This document shows positions 17,080 to 27,349 of a stretch of DNA of 64,000 bases, in pieces. Below the pieces are notes generated by a model. The model was not told the DNA's origin. It saw only the letters and a list, made by a program, of their open reading frames with translations, and searched no databases. The number at the start of each line of letters is the position of its first letter. Position 1 is the stretch's first letter. Location of the stretch: contig CM053253.1 in NCBI GenBank assembly GCA_028583405.1, positions 4,963,796-5,027,795 of the forward strand. The letters are read 5' to 3'. The stretch is from Pogonophryne albipinna (taxonomy: Eukaryota > Chordata > Actinopteri > Perciformes > Artedidraconidae). The translations under genes were made by a program, and so were the position numbers.

Positions 17080-20077
17080 GTGTGTGTGTCTGCCCAAGGA
17101 CAATTAAAGGTAAAACCTAATAGAGGTGTCATACATAATAACCTAATAAAAGTAAATGTAACAACTACTACAGTGCAACAAAACAGGAATATTAAATGTG
17201 GTCTCTTAAACATAAGATCTCTAGCATCTAAAGCAATATTGGTAAATGATTTAATATCAGATTATAATATTGATATATGCTGTCTCACTGAAACTTGGTT
17301 GAGACATGAAGAATATGTCAGCATAAATGAGGCCACTCCACCCAGCCATATCAATACTCATATTGCCCGAGGCGTGGGCCGAGGAGGTGGAGTTGCAGCA
17401 ATCTTTGACTCAAGTTTACTTATCAATACTAAACCAAAATTAAATTATACCTCCTTTGAAAGTCTCGTTTTTAGTCTTACGCATCCGACCTGGAAAACTT
17501 TGCAGCCAATCTTATTTGTTACAGTGTACCGTGCACCAGGTCCTTATTCAGAATTCTTATCAGAATTCTCTGAGTTTTTATCAACTTTGGTTCTTAAAAC
17601 AGATAAAGTAATTATCGTAGGTGACTTTAATATTCATGTTGACGATGATACAAATAGCCTTACTGTTGTATTTAACTCTATATTAGATTCTGTTGGTTTC
17701 TGTCAGAGTGTAAATAAACCAACCCACTGCTATAATCACACTCTCGACCTTGTTCTGACTTATGGTATTGAAATTGAGCAACTATTAGTCGGAACCGCAT
17801 AATCCTGCTTTATCCGACCATTTCTTAGTAACTTTTGAAGTACTGTTACTAGACTACAAAGCATTAGTCAAAGCTCCTGCAGCAGAAACCTATCTGTTAG
17901 TGCTATAGCCAAATTTAAGGAAGAGATTCCACCAATACTTAACTCGATAGCATGTCTGCATGTAGGGGAGGAAACTTATACAAAATGTACACCACCCCAA
18001 ATTGATCATGTTGTTGATAGTGCTACAGATGCTGCTGCGAATAAAATTAGACTCTGTTGCTCCTTTGAAAAAGAAGAAAATAAAACAACATAGATTAGCT
18101 CCATGGCATAATGCCGAAACCCGCAAAGCAAAAGTCGAGACAACTTGAAAGGATATGGCGTTCCACTAAACTTGAAGAATCTCGTTTAATTTGGCATATT
18201 ACTCTCAATGAATATAAGAAAGCACTGCGTAAAGCGAGAGCAGCCTACTACTCTTCATTAATAGATGAGAATAAGAATAATGCAAGATTTCTTTTCAGCA
18301 CTGTAGCCAGGCTGACAGAGAGCCACAGCTCGATTGAGCCTTCTATTCCCATAGCACTCAGTAGTAATGATTTTATGTGCTTTTTTAACCATAAAATTGT
18401 TACTCTTAGAAACAAAATTAATGACCTCTTGCCTTTGACCAGTATAGTGTTATCAACAGCTCCCGGAAACGTAAGTTCTAATATTACACTAGATAGTAAA
18501 CTAGAATGCTTTTCAGCCATTAACCTTGAACAATTAAATTAAATGATTCTCTCTTCTAAACCATCAACGTGTATGTTAGACCCAATTCCAACTAAGCTGT
18601 TGAAGGAAGTTTTTCCATTAATTAGCACTTCTTTATTAAATATTATGAATATGTCTTTATTATCAGGCTATGTTCCACAATCATTCAAAGTAGCAGTGAT
18701 AAAACCGCTTCTTAAAAAGCACAACCTCGATCCAGAGGTTTTAGCCAACTATAGACCTATTTCTAATCTTCCGTTCCTCTCAAAAATTCTTGAGAAAGCA
18801 GTCGCAAAACAGTTGTGTGATTACTTAAAAAACAATGATGTATTTGAAGATTTTCAGTCTGGCTTTAGAACACATCATAGCACAGAGACAGCTCTGGTTA
18901 AAGTCACAAATGACATTCTAATAGCCTCTGACAAGGGACTTGTCTCTATTCTTGTTTTGCTCGATCTCAGTGCTGCATTTGATACTATCGATCATGATAT
19001 CTTATTGCAAAGACTAGAGCACTTAGTTGGCATACAGGGAACTGCTTTAGGCTGGTTTAGGTCCTATCTATCTGAACGCTCTCAGTTTGTACGTGTCAAT
19101 GATGAATCTTCCACGCAAACCAAAGTTAGCCATGGAGTGCCACAGGGCTCAGTGCTCGGACCTATTTTGTTCACATTATATATGCTTCCTTTAGGCAATA
19201 TTATAAGGAATCATTCTGTAAACTTTTCATTGTTATGCAGGATGATACTCAACTATATTTATCAATCAAGCCTGATGAAATTAATCATCTAAATAAAATT
19301 CAAGACTGCCTCAAGGACTTAAAAACGTGGATGACCTTAAACTTTTTGATGTTAAACACGACCAAAACTGAAGTTATTGTACTTGGCCCGAAGAATCTAC
19401 GAAACAAATGATCTAAAGATATACTAACTATGGATGGCATTAATTTGGCCTCCAGTGAGACTGTAAGGAATCTTGGTGTTATATTTGATCAGGATTTATC
19501 CTTTAACGCCCACATAAAATCAATTTCAAGGACCGCCTACTTCCATCTACGTAACATTGCAAAAATCAGGCATATCTTGCCTCAAAACGATGCAGAGAAA
19601 CTAGTCCATGCATTTGTTACTTCAAGGCTGGATTATTGTAACTCTTTATTATCAGGGTGTACCAAGAAGTCAGTCAAGTGGCTTCAGCTGATTCAAAATG
19701 CTGCAGCTCGTGTACTAACCAGAGTTAGGAAAAGGGACCACATTACTCCTGTTCTGGCTGCCTTACACTGGCTCCCTATAGAACACAGGATAGAATTTAA
19801 AATTCTTCTTCTCGCCTACAAAGCCCTTAATGGGCAGGCGCCATCTTACCTTAAAGAACTCATTATACCCTACTGTCCTACTAGGGCATTGCGTTCCAAG
19901 AATGCAGGGTTGTTGGTTGTTCCTAGAGTCTCTAAAAGTACAATGGGAGCCAGAGCCTTTTCTTATCAAGCTCCACATTTGTGGAATCAGCTTCCAGTTT
20001 GTGTTCGGGCGGCAGACACCCTATCCGTTTTTAAGAGTGCGCTTAAGACCTTCCTTTTTGATAAAGCTTATAGTTAG
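17080..20077 (+). pseudogene. LINE ORF2 remnant: endonuclease and reverse transcriptase
   Basis: 17080-17802 encodes an APE-type endonuclease (LLNIRSLASKA, CLTETWL, GDFNIHVDD). After a frameshift, 18111-18540 carries the linker. 18543-19292 is the reverse transcriptase with [16 protein letters not shown] and [14 protein letters not shown]. At the active site the DNA reads TATGCAGGATGAT: one extra G breaks the YADD motif. 19430-20077 is the C-terminal region (HALVTSRLDYCNSLLSG, AALHWLPIEHRI). Multiple lesions mean it is dead. Confidence 0.88.
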
Positions 20078-20690
20078 GGCTGATTAGATTCAGCCCCTAG
20101 TTTTGCTGATATAGGCTTAGTTTGTCGGGGGACATCTTACTCCTTCCTTCTCTCTGTCTATACCTGTGTACTCTCATGTTCCGATTAACCCAGCTTCCCC
20201 AAATTTCTTTCTTTTTGGTGTCTATATACGCTGGTATCCGGAGTCATGGATGATCCTGCGGTCCTGTGTCCTACATCGCGAGCCCTGGATCTTGAGTCGT
20301 GGCTGTGGTCATGGATCATAGGTCCTGGATGGATATCCTCGTGGATTCATCTTCCTATTATACACACATGCATTTCCAAACATTTGGACTACCTATGTTG
20401 CAAATGTATTATCTTTTCAATTTACACACGGCATCTATTGCACGTCTGTCCGTCCTGGGAGAGGGATCCCTCCTCTGTTGCTCTCCCTGAGGTTTCTCCC
20501 ATTTTTCCCTTTAAAACTGTGGGTTTTCTTCGGAAGTTTTTCCTTGTACAATGTGAGGGTCTAAGGACAGAGGGTGTCGTATTGTCATACTGATATTCTG
20601 TACAAACTGTGAAGTCCACTGAGACAAATGTAACATTTGTGATATTGGGCTATATAAATAAACATTGATTGATTGATTGATTGATTGAGC

Positions 20691-20894
20691 TGTTACCTCC
20701 AGGGATTTATTGGATCGGCCTTTACAGAGACTCCTGGAAGTGGTCGGATGGAAGTTTCTCCCCCTTTAGGTACTGGGCTGGAGGTGAACCTAACAACAGA
20801 AACTATAATGAAGCTTGTGTGGTTTCAGCTTTCCACAACTCTGGAAAATGGTAGGACGCGGACTGTGGGTTGAGGAAACATTTCATTTGCTACA
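20691..20894 (+). pseudogene. lectin exon 4, downstream part, with in-frame stop
   Basis: Encodes LPPGIYWIGLYRDSWKWSDG, FSPFRYWAGGEPNN, NYNEACVVSAFHNSGKW, then TAG (20852-20854), then DADCGLRKHFICY. The stop occupies the Asn codon of WND. Donor GTGAGT, phase 1, fits exon 5. Confidence 0.88.
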
Positions 20895-20999
20895 GTGAGT
20901 AAAATTCACAGCTACGTCAAAGCAAGTGATGATATTGAGGGTGTTGAAAAAGAAGACACCATAAACGTTGTGACTGATGAAGTTTGTTTGTGTTTCTAG

Positions 21000-21100
21000 C
21001 TGTTGTGCCTGTTTCAATGCAAGTGATAAAGGTGAGGGTGGAGAAACCAAACGGTGTGGATCTGAACGACCAAGCTTTTCTGGATGCGATGTTGGTGGAG
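21000..21100 (+). CDS. lectin exon 5, post-CRD segment
   Basis: Acceptor TTTCTAG. Encodes VVPVSMQVIKVRVEKPNGVD then LNDQAFLDAMLVE, the post-CRD tail found in fish double-CRD lectins. Phase 1 in, phase 0 out; donor GTAAAT. It lies downstream of the in-frame stop. Confidence 0.8.
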
Positions 21101-21532
21101 GTAAATCATGTTTTCTACTTTTATGCAAAAACATCAATCACCAGAAAGGAAATTCACATGACATGAGAACAAGAGACGAAAGAGGTAGGAAACAAATAAA
21201 TAACTATTAAAGAATAATGAATTCAACGAAAAAAAATGTAGTAAACGCTAGGGGTGTAACGGTACACGTACCCGTACCGAAATTATTCGGTACGGGCCCT
21301 TCGGTTCGGTACACATGTGTACCGAAGTGTACCGAACGAATATAACGTTAAACGTAAAAAATTGAGAACGTGAACAACTTCTTGGAAGTAATCTCAGGTG
21401 CTGCGTCGCAGCATTCAGAGTAATTTGCTCCCATTGTGTTCAACGCGTCATAGAGCGAGCAAGTCATTTCATTGGACGAGCTGGTCAGAGGGATGCGTTC
21501 AAATGTAGTCAGTAATTTGAGGAACTGTCGAA

Positions 21533-22014
21533 ATGGCGAACGCAGATAAAGTTGAGCTCGAAAATCCTCCAGCATCATTGAAGTCTCCGGTTTGGGAACA
21601 TTTTGGTTTCGCAGTTACGTACAAGGATGACGGACAAAGACAGGTGGACCGAACCAAAGCTGTTTGTCGGCATTGTTCAACTAAAATTGGTTACGCGGCT
21701 GGCAATACATCAAACTTACACACTCATTTGAAAAGGCATCACCCGAACGTGAATATCACCGGTACCAAAAGACTGAAGTGCAAACCCAACTCCCACTAGC
21801 ATTTAAGCCTCCACCACTCGCAACAAGTTCAGACCAAGCCAAAGCTATTACAAACGCCAAATATCCTTATGTTGCCATGTTAGCAAAGCGCTACCTGGCT
21901 GTATCTGCTACCTCTGTCCCTAGCGAGAGGGTGTTCTCCACAGCAGGAGACATTGTTAGTGCCAGCAGATCTGCCCTTTCGGCAAGCAATGTGGACAAGT
22001 TCATCTTTCTTTAA
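21533..22014 (+). pseudogene. ZBED-like hAT transposase, middle deleted
   Basis: 21533-21799 reads MANADKVELENPPASLKSPV and a BED finger (CRHCSTKIGYAAGNTSNLHTH then LKRHHP). 21778-22014, in another frame, reads AMLAKRYLAVSATSVPSERV then FSTAGDIVSASRSALSASNV, the hAT C-terminal dimerisation region. The roughly 400 residues between are absent, so the copy could not catalyse transposition. Confidence 0.85.
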
Positions 22015-22067
22015 ACAAACATGAAAATACAATGACAAGCAAGTCATAATGTCAAACTGGCTGCTTA

Positions 22068-22505
22068 GGTACTAGTACAGTACAGTTCAAATACAGATTA
22101 TTTCAGTTCATCGAAAAGCTGCACCTTAATGTTTATTTTATATTTATTTGAGTGAATATTCATAGTTTAATAATAATTAAAAACCCAAAACTAATCGTTT
22201 ATGTTTTGTGAGTACTAGTACAGTAAAGTTCAAATACAGATTATTTCAGTTCATCGAAATGCTACACCTTAATGTTTATTATATTATATTTTATATTTAT
22301 TTGAGTGAATATTCATAGTTTAATAATAATTAAAAACCCAAAACTAATAGTTTATGTTTTGTGAGTACTAGTACAGTAAAGTTCAAATACAGATTATTTT
22401 AGTTCATCGAAATGCTGCACCTTAATGTTTATTATATTATATTTTGTATTTATTTGAGTAAATACATTATTCACAGTTTAATTAAAAAAAAATATGTTAT
22501 GTTTT
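22068..22505. repeat. three-copy tandem repeat, about 145 bp unit
   Basis: Three successive copies begin at GTACTAGTACAGTA (22068, 22211, 22364 approximately) and each contains AGATTATTTCAGTTCATCGA (one copy with TTTTAG) and GCACCTTAATGTTTATT. The third copy is degraded at its end. Located in the 3' part of the hAT element. Confidence 0.8.
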
Positions 22506-22687
22506 GTGATAATTTTGTCTGCTGTACCGAAAACGTACCGAACCGAACCGTGACCTAAAAACCGAGGTACGTACCGAACCGAAATGTTTGTGAACCGTTA
22601 CACCCCTAGTAAACGCATTTCAATACGAATGAAATGGACCAAGATGAATATGAATGAAATTCTATATCAATTATACATTCAATACTT

Positions 22688-23435
22688 TGGCCACAAATAA
22701 CAGGACCCAAGCATTTAGTAAGAAGACGTGTAAATATGTGCAGAAGTAAATAGCAGAAACTTAGCCACATGTCACCAAATGCATTAGGAACATGTACAAA
22801 TACTATTCCATAACCTGAGGTAAGCCTTTACACTGGAAGAAATAAGGGGAACAGCTACCATTTCAGATGAGTTTGTGAAGCTGACCGTTGAGCGGCCCGA
22901 CCAAGCAAGGAGGCAGAGGCAGAGAGTTCAAATATAACCCGGTGTGGGCATTTATTACTCATAGACACATGATTCACAGCCTCAATAGTGCTGTCCACGT
23001 GAACACAGTCACCAGCCACAAGGGTCTCACACACACTACCTGTCCACTGACAGGGAAAACAGAGCCTAAATACATACACACACACACTAATCAGGCCAAT
23101 AAGACACAGGTGTGGGGGGGGGAGGAGACAACACAGGGCACCAGGTGAACCCAATCACCAGCCACAGACAAAACGGGAGGGGGAACACTTTCAAACTAAA
23201 CCACATGTGCAATATTACAAGGCCCGAAGCCGTCAGTCCACAGTGACAAAGTTACCTTTGTCACAGGCCACAAATAACAGGACCCAAGCATTTTGTAAGA
23301 AGACGTGTAAATATGTGCAGAAGTAAATAGCAGAAACTTAGCCACACCAAATGCATTAGGAACATGTACAAATACTATTCCATAACCTGAGGTAAGCCTT
23401 TACACTGGAAGAAATAAGGGGAACAACTACCATTT
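22688..23435. repeat. direct repeat pair of about 180 bp with 400-bp spacer
   Basis: 22688-22870 (GGCCACAAATAACAGGACCC onward) recurs at 23263-23440 with few differences, one being a 4-nt gap after TTAGCCACA. The spacer holds GC-richer DNA ending GTGACAAAGTTACCTTTGTCAC, itself a small palindrome. The origin (tandem duplication or repeat-mediated insertion) is undecided. Confidence 0.8.
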
Positions 23436-23479
23436 CAGATGAGTGAACTATTTTTTAAATGTTCTTTTAATTGATTTAT

Positions 23480-25110
23480 TTAAAACAAGGGACAGTGTAC
23501 ATTAATCAACATATTAAAAACATGTAAATGTACTCTAATTTTCAGGCTGGATTTGAAGGTTGAGAGTGAGTCCATATTGCGGATGTCTTGTGGGAGAGAG
23601 CTCCAGAGACGGGGTGCAGAGTGGCTGAAAGCTCTTGACCCCATGGTGGTCAGGCAGGCAGAAGGTACAGTGAGTTGGAAGGCAGAGGAGGATCGGAGGG
23701 CACGAGAGGGAGTGTAGGTGTGAAGGAGTTCAGAGAGATATGGAGGTGCAAGAGTGTGAAGGGCCTTGAAGGTGAGGAGCAACACTTTCAAATCTATGCG
23801 GTATTTAACGGGGAGCCAATGGAATTGTTGGAGAACCGGAGTGATATGATTAATGGAAGGAGTTCTGGTAATGATACGGGCGGCTGAGTTTTGGACCAGT
23901 TGGAGCTTACGCAGGGATTTGTGAGGAAGACCAGAGAGGATGGAGTTGCAATAATCAATACGGGATGTAACAAGGGCGTGGATGAGGATGGCGGTGCTGT
24001 TGGGTGTAAGTGATGGGCGGAGGCGGTTAATATTGCGGAGGTGGAAGTAGGCAGATCGAGTGATGTTGTTGATGTGAGCTTCAAATGATAAGGTGCTTTT
24101 CAAGGATGACACCCAGACTCTTAACTTGGGGGGAGGGTGGGACTGTAGAAGTGGGTTTGGTGGAGAAATAGAGCTGGGAATCCGCGTAGCAGTGAAATTG
24201 GATTGCGTATTTTCTGAAGATATGGCCGAGAGGTAGAAGGTAGATGATAAATAGGAGGGGGCCCAAGACAGAACCCTGAGGAACACCAGTGAAGACTGGA
24301 TGGGACTGTGATTTGAAGTGTTTGAGTTGGACAAAGTGAGTACGGCCGGAGAGGAAATATCTAAACCAGGTGAGGGATGTGCCAGTGATACCAATGGAAG
24401 ATAATCTGTCAAGGAGGATGTGGTGTGAGATGGTGTCAAAGGCTGCAGTCAGGTCAAGGAGGATGAGTATGGATAAGAGCCCAGAGTCAGCTGCTACTAG
24501 GAGATCGTTTGTGATTTTAACCATCGCCGTCTGTGTACTGTGTATGGAGTGGAAACCAGACTGAAATTCTTCAAAAAGATTATTGTTGTTCAGATGAGTG
24601 TGGACAGTTTTTTCAAGTATCTTGGAGAGAAATGGTAAATTAGAGATTGGGTGGAAATTATTCAAGTTGTTGGGGTCCGCACCAGGTTTCTTGAGAATGT
24701 GTGAAGTGATGTATAGCTAGAGGAGGTCAGTTGCTGGTGAATATTTTTGATTTTGGCATTGAAAAAGGTCATGAAGGTGTTACATTGAGAAGTTGAATAC
24801 AGGTGGGGTACAAGAGAGGCCGGTGGTTGCAGCTGTTGAATGTAGAGAACAGGGTTCTGGTGTATTCTTCACCTAACCTAATTAAGTTGGCATAGTATGC
24901 TGATTTAGCGGAGGAAAGAGCATCCTTATAGGCGAGTATGTGGCTGTTGTACATGTCCTTATGAACTACAAGGCCAGTTTTAGTATACAGGCGTTCGAGA
25001 CGACGACCTTTAGCTTTGAGCTGGCGTAACTCAGGTGTACCAGGGGGCAGAGCGGGTGAAAGAGACAGACCGGGTTTTCAGAGGTGCATGTATGTTTAAA
25101 AGGTTATAGA
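23480..25110 (-). mobile_element. L2-like LINE fragment, opposite strand
   Basis: Minus-strand frames encode the ORF2 linker (APWYTPELRQLKAK region near 25000), the reverse transcriptase (24081-24665: [47 protein letters not shown]) and the C-terminal region (23480-24439: [38 protein letters not shown]). The YADD box reads YADSQ. Frameshifted and 5' truncated. Confidence 0.85.
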
Positions 25111-25760
25111 GTCCATCATTGTAATGGGAGGATGAGGACTCTCTTATTGATTGTGGTATTGAATTCCATTGATGGGATGCGTTTAATGAAAGGTCAGCCT
25201 GGCTAAATGCACTTTTCCTAAATGAGATGGTGCGGTATAGCAGCAATTCTAGTAGCCCTGGTTGAGGTGGGCTTTAGGCTGATGAAGCCAGCCAGAGGAG
25301 GAGGAGCCAACCCACGAGTGATCTTGTAAACTAAGCAGATGTTTTTGTAAACTATGAGATTTTCCCAGCTGAACAGATTATACTTTTTAACAATGTGGCA
25401 ATGATGATACCGGAATGGCTTTTTGTCTAGTGTTTTGAGTGCTTGTTTATATAATGATTCCAGTGGTTTTAGAGCTGTAGTGTGTGCATTAGACCAGCTT
25501 ATCAGACAGTAGTTGACATGGGAGAGGACCATTGAGTGAAGGTATAGCTTTGATGCTGCAGTTGATAGCAAGTTTCTAATGTATCTGAAATTTGACAGAT
25601 TGAACTTCACTTTATTGCAGACCTTTTTGATATGGGTTTTGAAACTGAGGTTTGTGTCAATGTGTACTCCTAAGTACTTATACTCTGAGACAACCTATGG
25701 TCTCCTTCCAGAGAAGAAAACATCTTGTTCTGTAACAATGCCGTGGCCCTTGGAGAAGAA
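25110..25760 (-). mobile_element. second non-LTR retrotransposon C-terminal fragment
   Basis: Minus-strand reading gives YKYLGVHIDTNLSFKTHIK, LYLHSMVLSHVNYCLISWSN, LESLYKQALKTLDKKP and WENLIVYKNICLVYKITRGL, a LINE C-terminal region of a different family from the adjacent L2 copy. The join near 25110-25130 is abrupt. Confidence 0.7.
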
Positions 25761-25831
25761 CATAACTACAACTATAAATAAATCATCTGTTTTTATTGGA
25801 ACGATAATGATAATGAGTTTTTGTGTCTCAG

Positions 25832-25948
25832 GCGAAAAAGAACCTAAGGGCCCAGGGATTGGATGACAACGTCCAACTGGCCTGGAGGAAGCAGCCGGAT
25901 GGACAAGTCTTCCACGAGGAGGAGGAGGAGAAGAGGGATGAGCTCTAA
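25832..25948 (+). CDS. lectin last exon, C-terminal RDEL
   Basis: Acceptor TCTCAG. Encodes AKKNLRAQGLDDNVQLAWRK, QPDGQVFHEEEEEKRDEL and TAA (25946-25948). The AWRKQPDGQVF block is characteristic of the end of fish double-CRD lectins. The last four residues resemble the KDEL/HDEL ER-retrieval signal. It is downstream of the TAG in exon 4. Confidence 0.82.
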   Translation, partial: AKKNLRAQGLDDNVQLAWRKQPDGQVFHEEEEEKRDEL

Positions 25949-26175
25949 AGCTGAATTGCTGTGTGTGATTTTTATCAGAGAAAAGTGTATTTCTTTCCTC
26001 AAAGTCCTCGTGCGACAGAATTCAGCTGCAAGAACGATCTGAATAATGAATTAGTTACGATCATTTTGATAGAAGATAGAGAATGTGATGCTTTTCCTTG
26101 TTAAATATGGTTATGAATTTAATATATGTAGGGTTTTTACTATTGAATGTATTTGCTTGGCCGGTGGGAGATAAT

Positions 26176-26227
26176 AATAAAATGTTGGCTTTTGCTGACT
26201 TTTGATTAAGATTAAATTATCAATAAA
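26176..26227 (+). terminator. lectin polyadenylation signals
   Basis: AATAAA occurs at 26176 and again at 26222, 230-280 nt after the stop codon. Either could direct 3' end formation. Confidence 0.5.
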
Positions 26228-26399
26228 AAAAATTACCTTTACTGAAATTTCATACAAAAATGGGTTTCTTTATTTGCATCATAATTATAATATGTTTTTG
26301 TCGCATTATATCTTCAAATAAGTTATGTTAAAAATATAAACAGGCCGTGCCTTTCACACCTAGGCCTTCAGTAGTGTCTACCTGAATTAATCCAGGAGT

Positions 26400-27250
26400 G
26401 CCAGAATGGCTTTAGTCTTGGAGCTGTTTAATTGAAGGAAGTTGTGCTTCATCCACACCGTTATCTCCTCCAGGCATGGGGTTATTGTGGATGATGGCAG
26501 AGTGCGGAGGGGGTTGGGTTTGTTCTGATGTAGAGCTGTGTGTCATCAGCATAGCAATGGAATGATATTCCATGCCGGCTGATGACACGACCAAGGGGGG
26601 ACATGTATATGGTGAAAAGCGAGTGGCCGAGGACTGATCCTTGAGGGACACCACAGGTCACAGAGTGTGTTTGTGATTTTGCCGCTCCCAAGGTTACGTG
26701 CTCAGTCCTCCCGGGGAGGTATGAGGTGAACCAGTTTAGGGCAGGCTCGGAGAGTCCAACTGTCGAGTGAAGACGATGGAGTAGAATGTCATGGTCGACG
26801 GTGTCAAATGCTGCAGTTAGATCCAGGAGGATGAGGAGAGATGGAGATCCGGTGTCAGCTGTCATCAGCAGGTCGTTGGTCACCCTGACTAAGGCAGTTT
26901 CTGTACTGTGGCCCTGGCGGAAACCAGACTGGACATTTTCAAAGAGGTTATTGAGTTTGAGATGTTCCTGAATCTGAATGGCAATTACTTTCTCCAGCAC
27001 CTTTGATAGAAATGGCAGGTTGGAGATGGGTCTGTAATTAGCAAGGACTTCAGGGTCTAAGGTGGGTTTTTTGAGGAGTGGTTTGATGACAGAGGCTTTT
27101 AATGGGGATGGAACGTGAAAAGACTGGAGTGATCAGGGGACTTATGGCACCAATGTTGACCAGGGCTGTGGGAAAGGGGTCCAGGGCCCATGTGGAGGGT
27201 TTCATCTTTTTGATCATGGCCTTAACTTCATGCTGTCAGTGAAGCAGGGG
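26400..27250 (-). mobile_element. L2-like LINE reverse transcriptase fragment
   Basis: 26482-27000 on the minus strand encodes [74 protein letters not shown] and FHCYADDTQLYI, so its YADD box is intact. Flanking frames extend it upstream ([13 protein letters not shown] near 27030). Truncated at both ends. Confidence 0.82.
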
Positions 27251-27349
27251 GTTGACGGTCAGGACTGGCAGAGCAGCGGAGTTTGAGAGGAGAGAGCGGA
27301 TGTGTGGGAAAAAATAACGACTGGTGTTTTCTGCTATATCCTGACATAG

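Larger units (their letters stand above)
16618..20684 (+). mobile_element. L2-like LINE, 5' truncated, inside lectin CRD2 exon
   Basis: About 4.07 kb in the same orientation as the lectin gene. Contents in order: ORF1 esterase remnant, endonuclease, reverse transcriptase, C-terminal region, 3' UTR and an ATTG tandem tail (20664-20687). Host sequence TTGAGCTTGTTAC at 16605-16617 and TTGAGCTGTTAC at 20685-20696 are near-identical and read as a diverged target duplication. Frames are broken by stops and indels, so it is inactive. Confidence 0.92.
21249..22608 (+). mobile_element. hAT element, internally deleted, perfect 8-bp duplication
   Basis: Ends TAGGGGTGTAACGGT and ACCGTTACACCCCTA (about 22594-22608) are inverted. 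The direct repeat GTAAACGC flanks exactly (21241-21248 and 22609-22616). It carries an N-terminal BED finger frame and a C-terminal dimerisation frame with the catalytic middle missing, plus a three-copy tandem repeat. It lies in lectin intron 5. Confidence 0.93.
13454..25948 (+). pseudogene. secreted C-type lectin with two CRDs, LINE-disrupted
   Basis: The gene encodes a signal peptide, two C-type lectin-like domains and a short tail, a layout common in fish mannose-receptor-like lectins. Exons: 13454-13490, 13680-13870, 14264-14486, 16482-16610 continuing at 20691-20894, 21000-21100 and 25832-25948 (1002 nt when the insertion is ignored, all phases consistent). CRD1 has [29 protein letters not shown] and LWNDRGC, so it keeps EPN and WND, the calcium/mannose ligands. 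CRD2 has TEAQSYCRKHHTDLASV, WIGLYRDSWKWSDG and GEPNN. Two lesions are seen: a 4-kb L2 LINE inside the CRD2 exon, and TAG at 20852-20854 in place of the Asn of WND. A truncated CRD1-only product is conceivable. Whether any transcript is functional is unknown. Exact orthology is not claimed. Confidence 0.85.
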
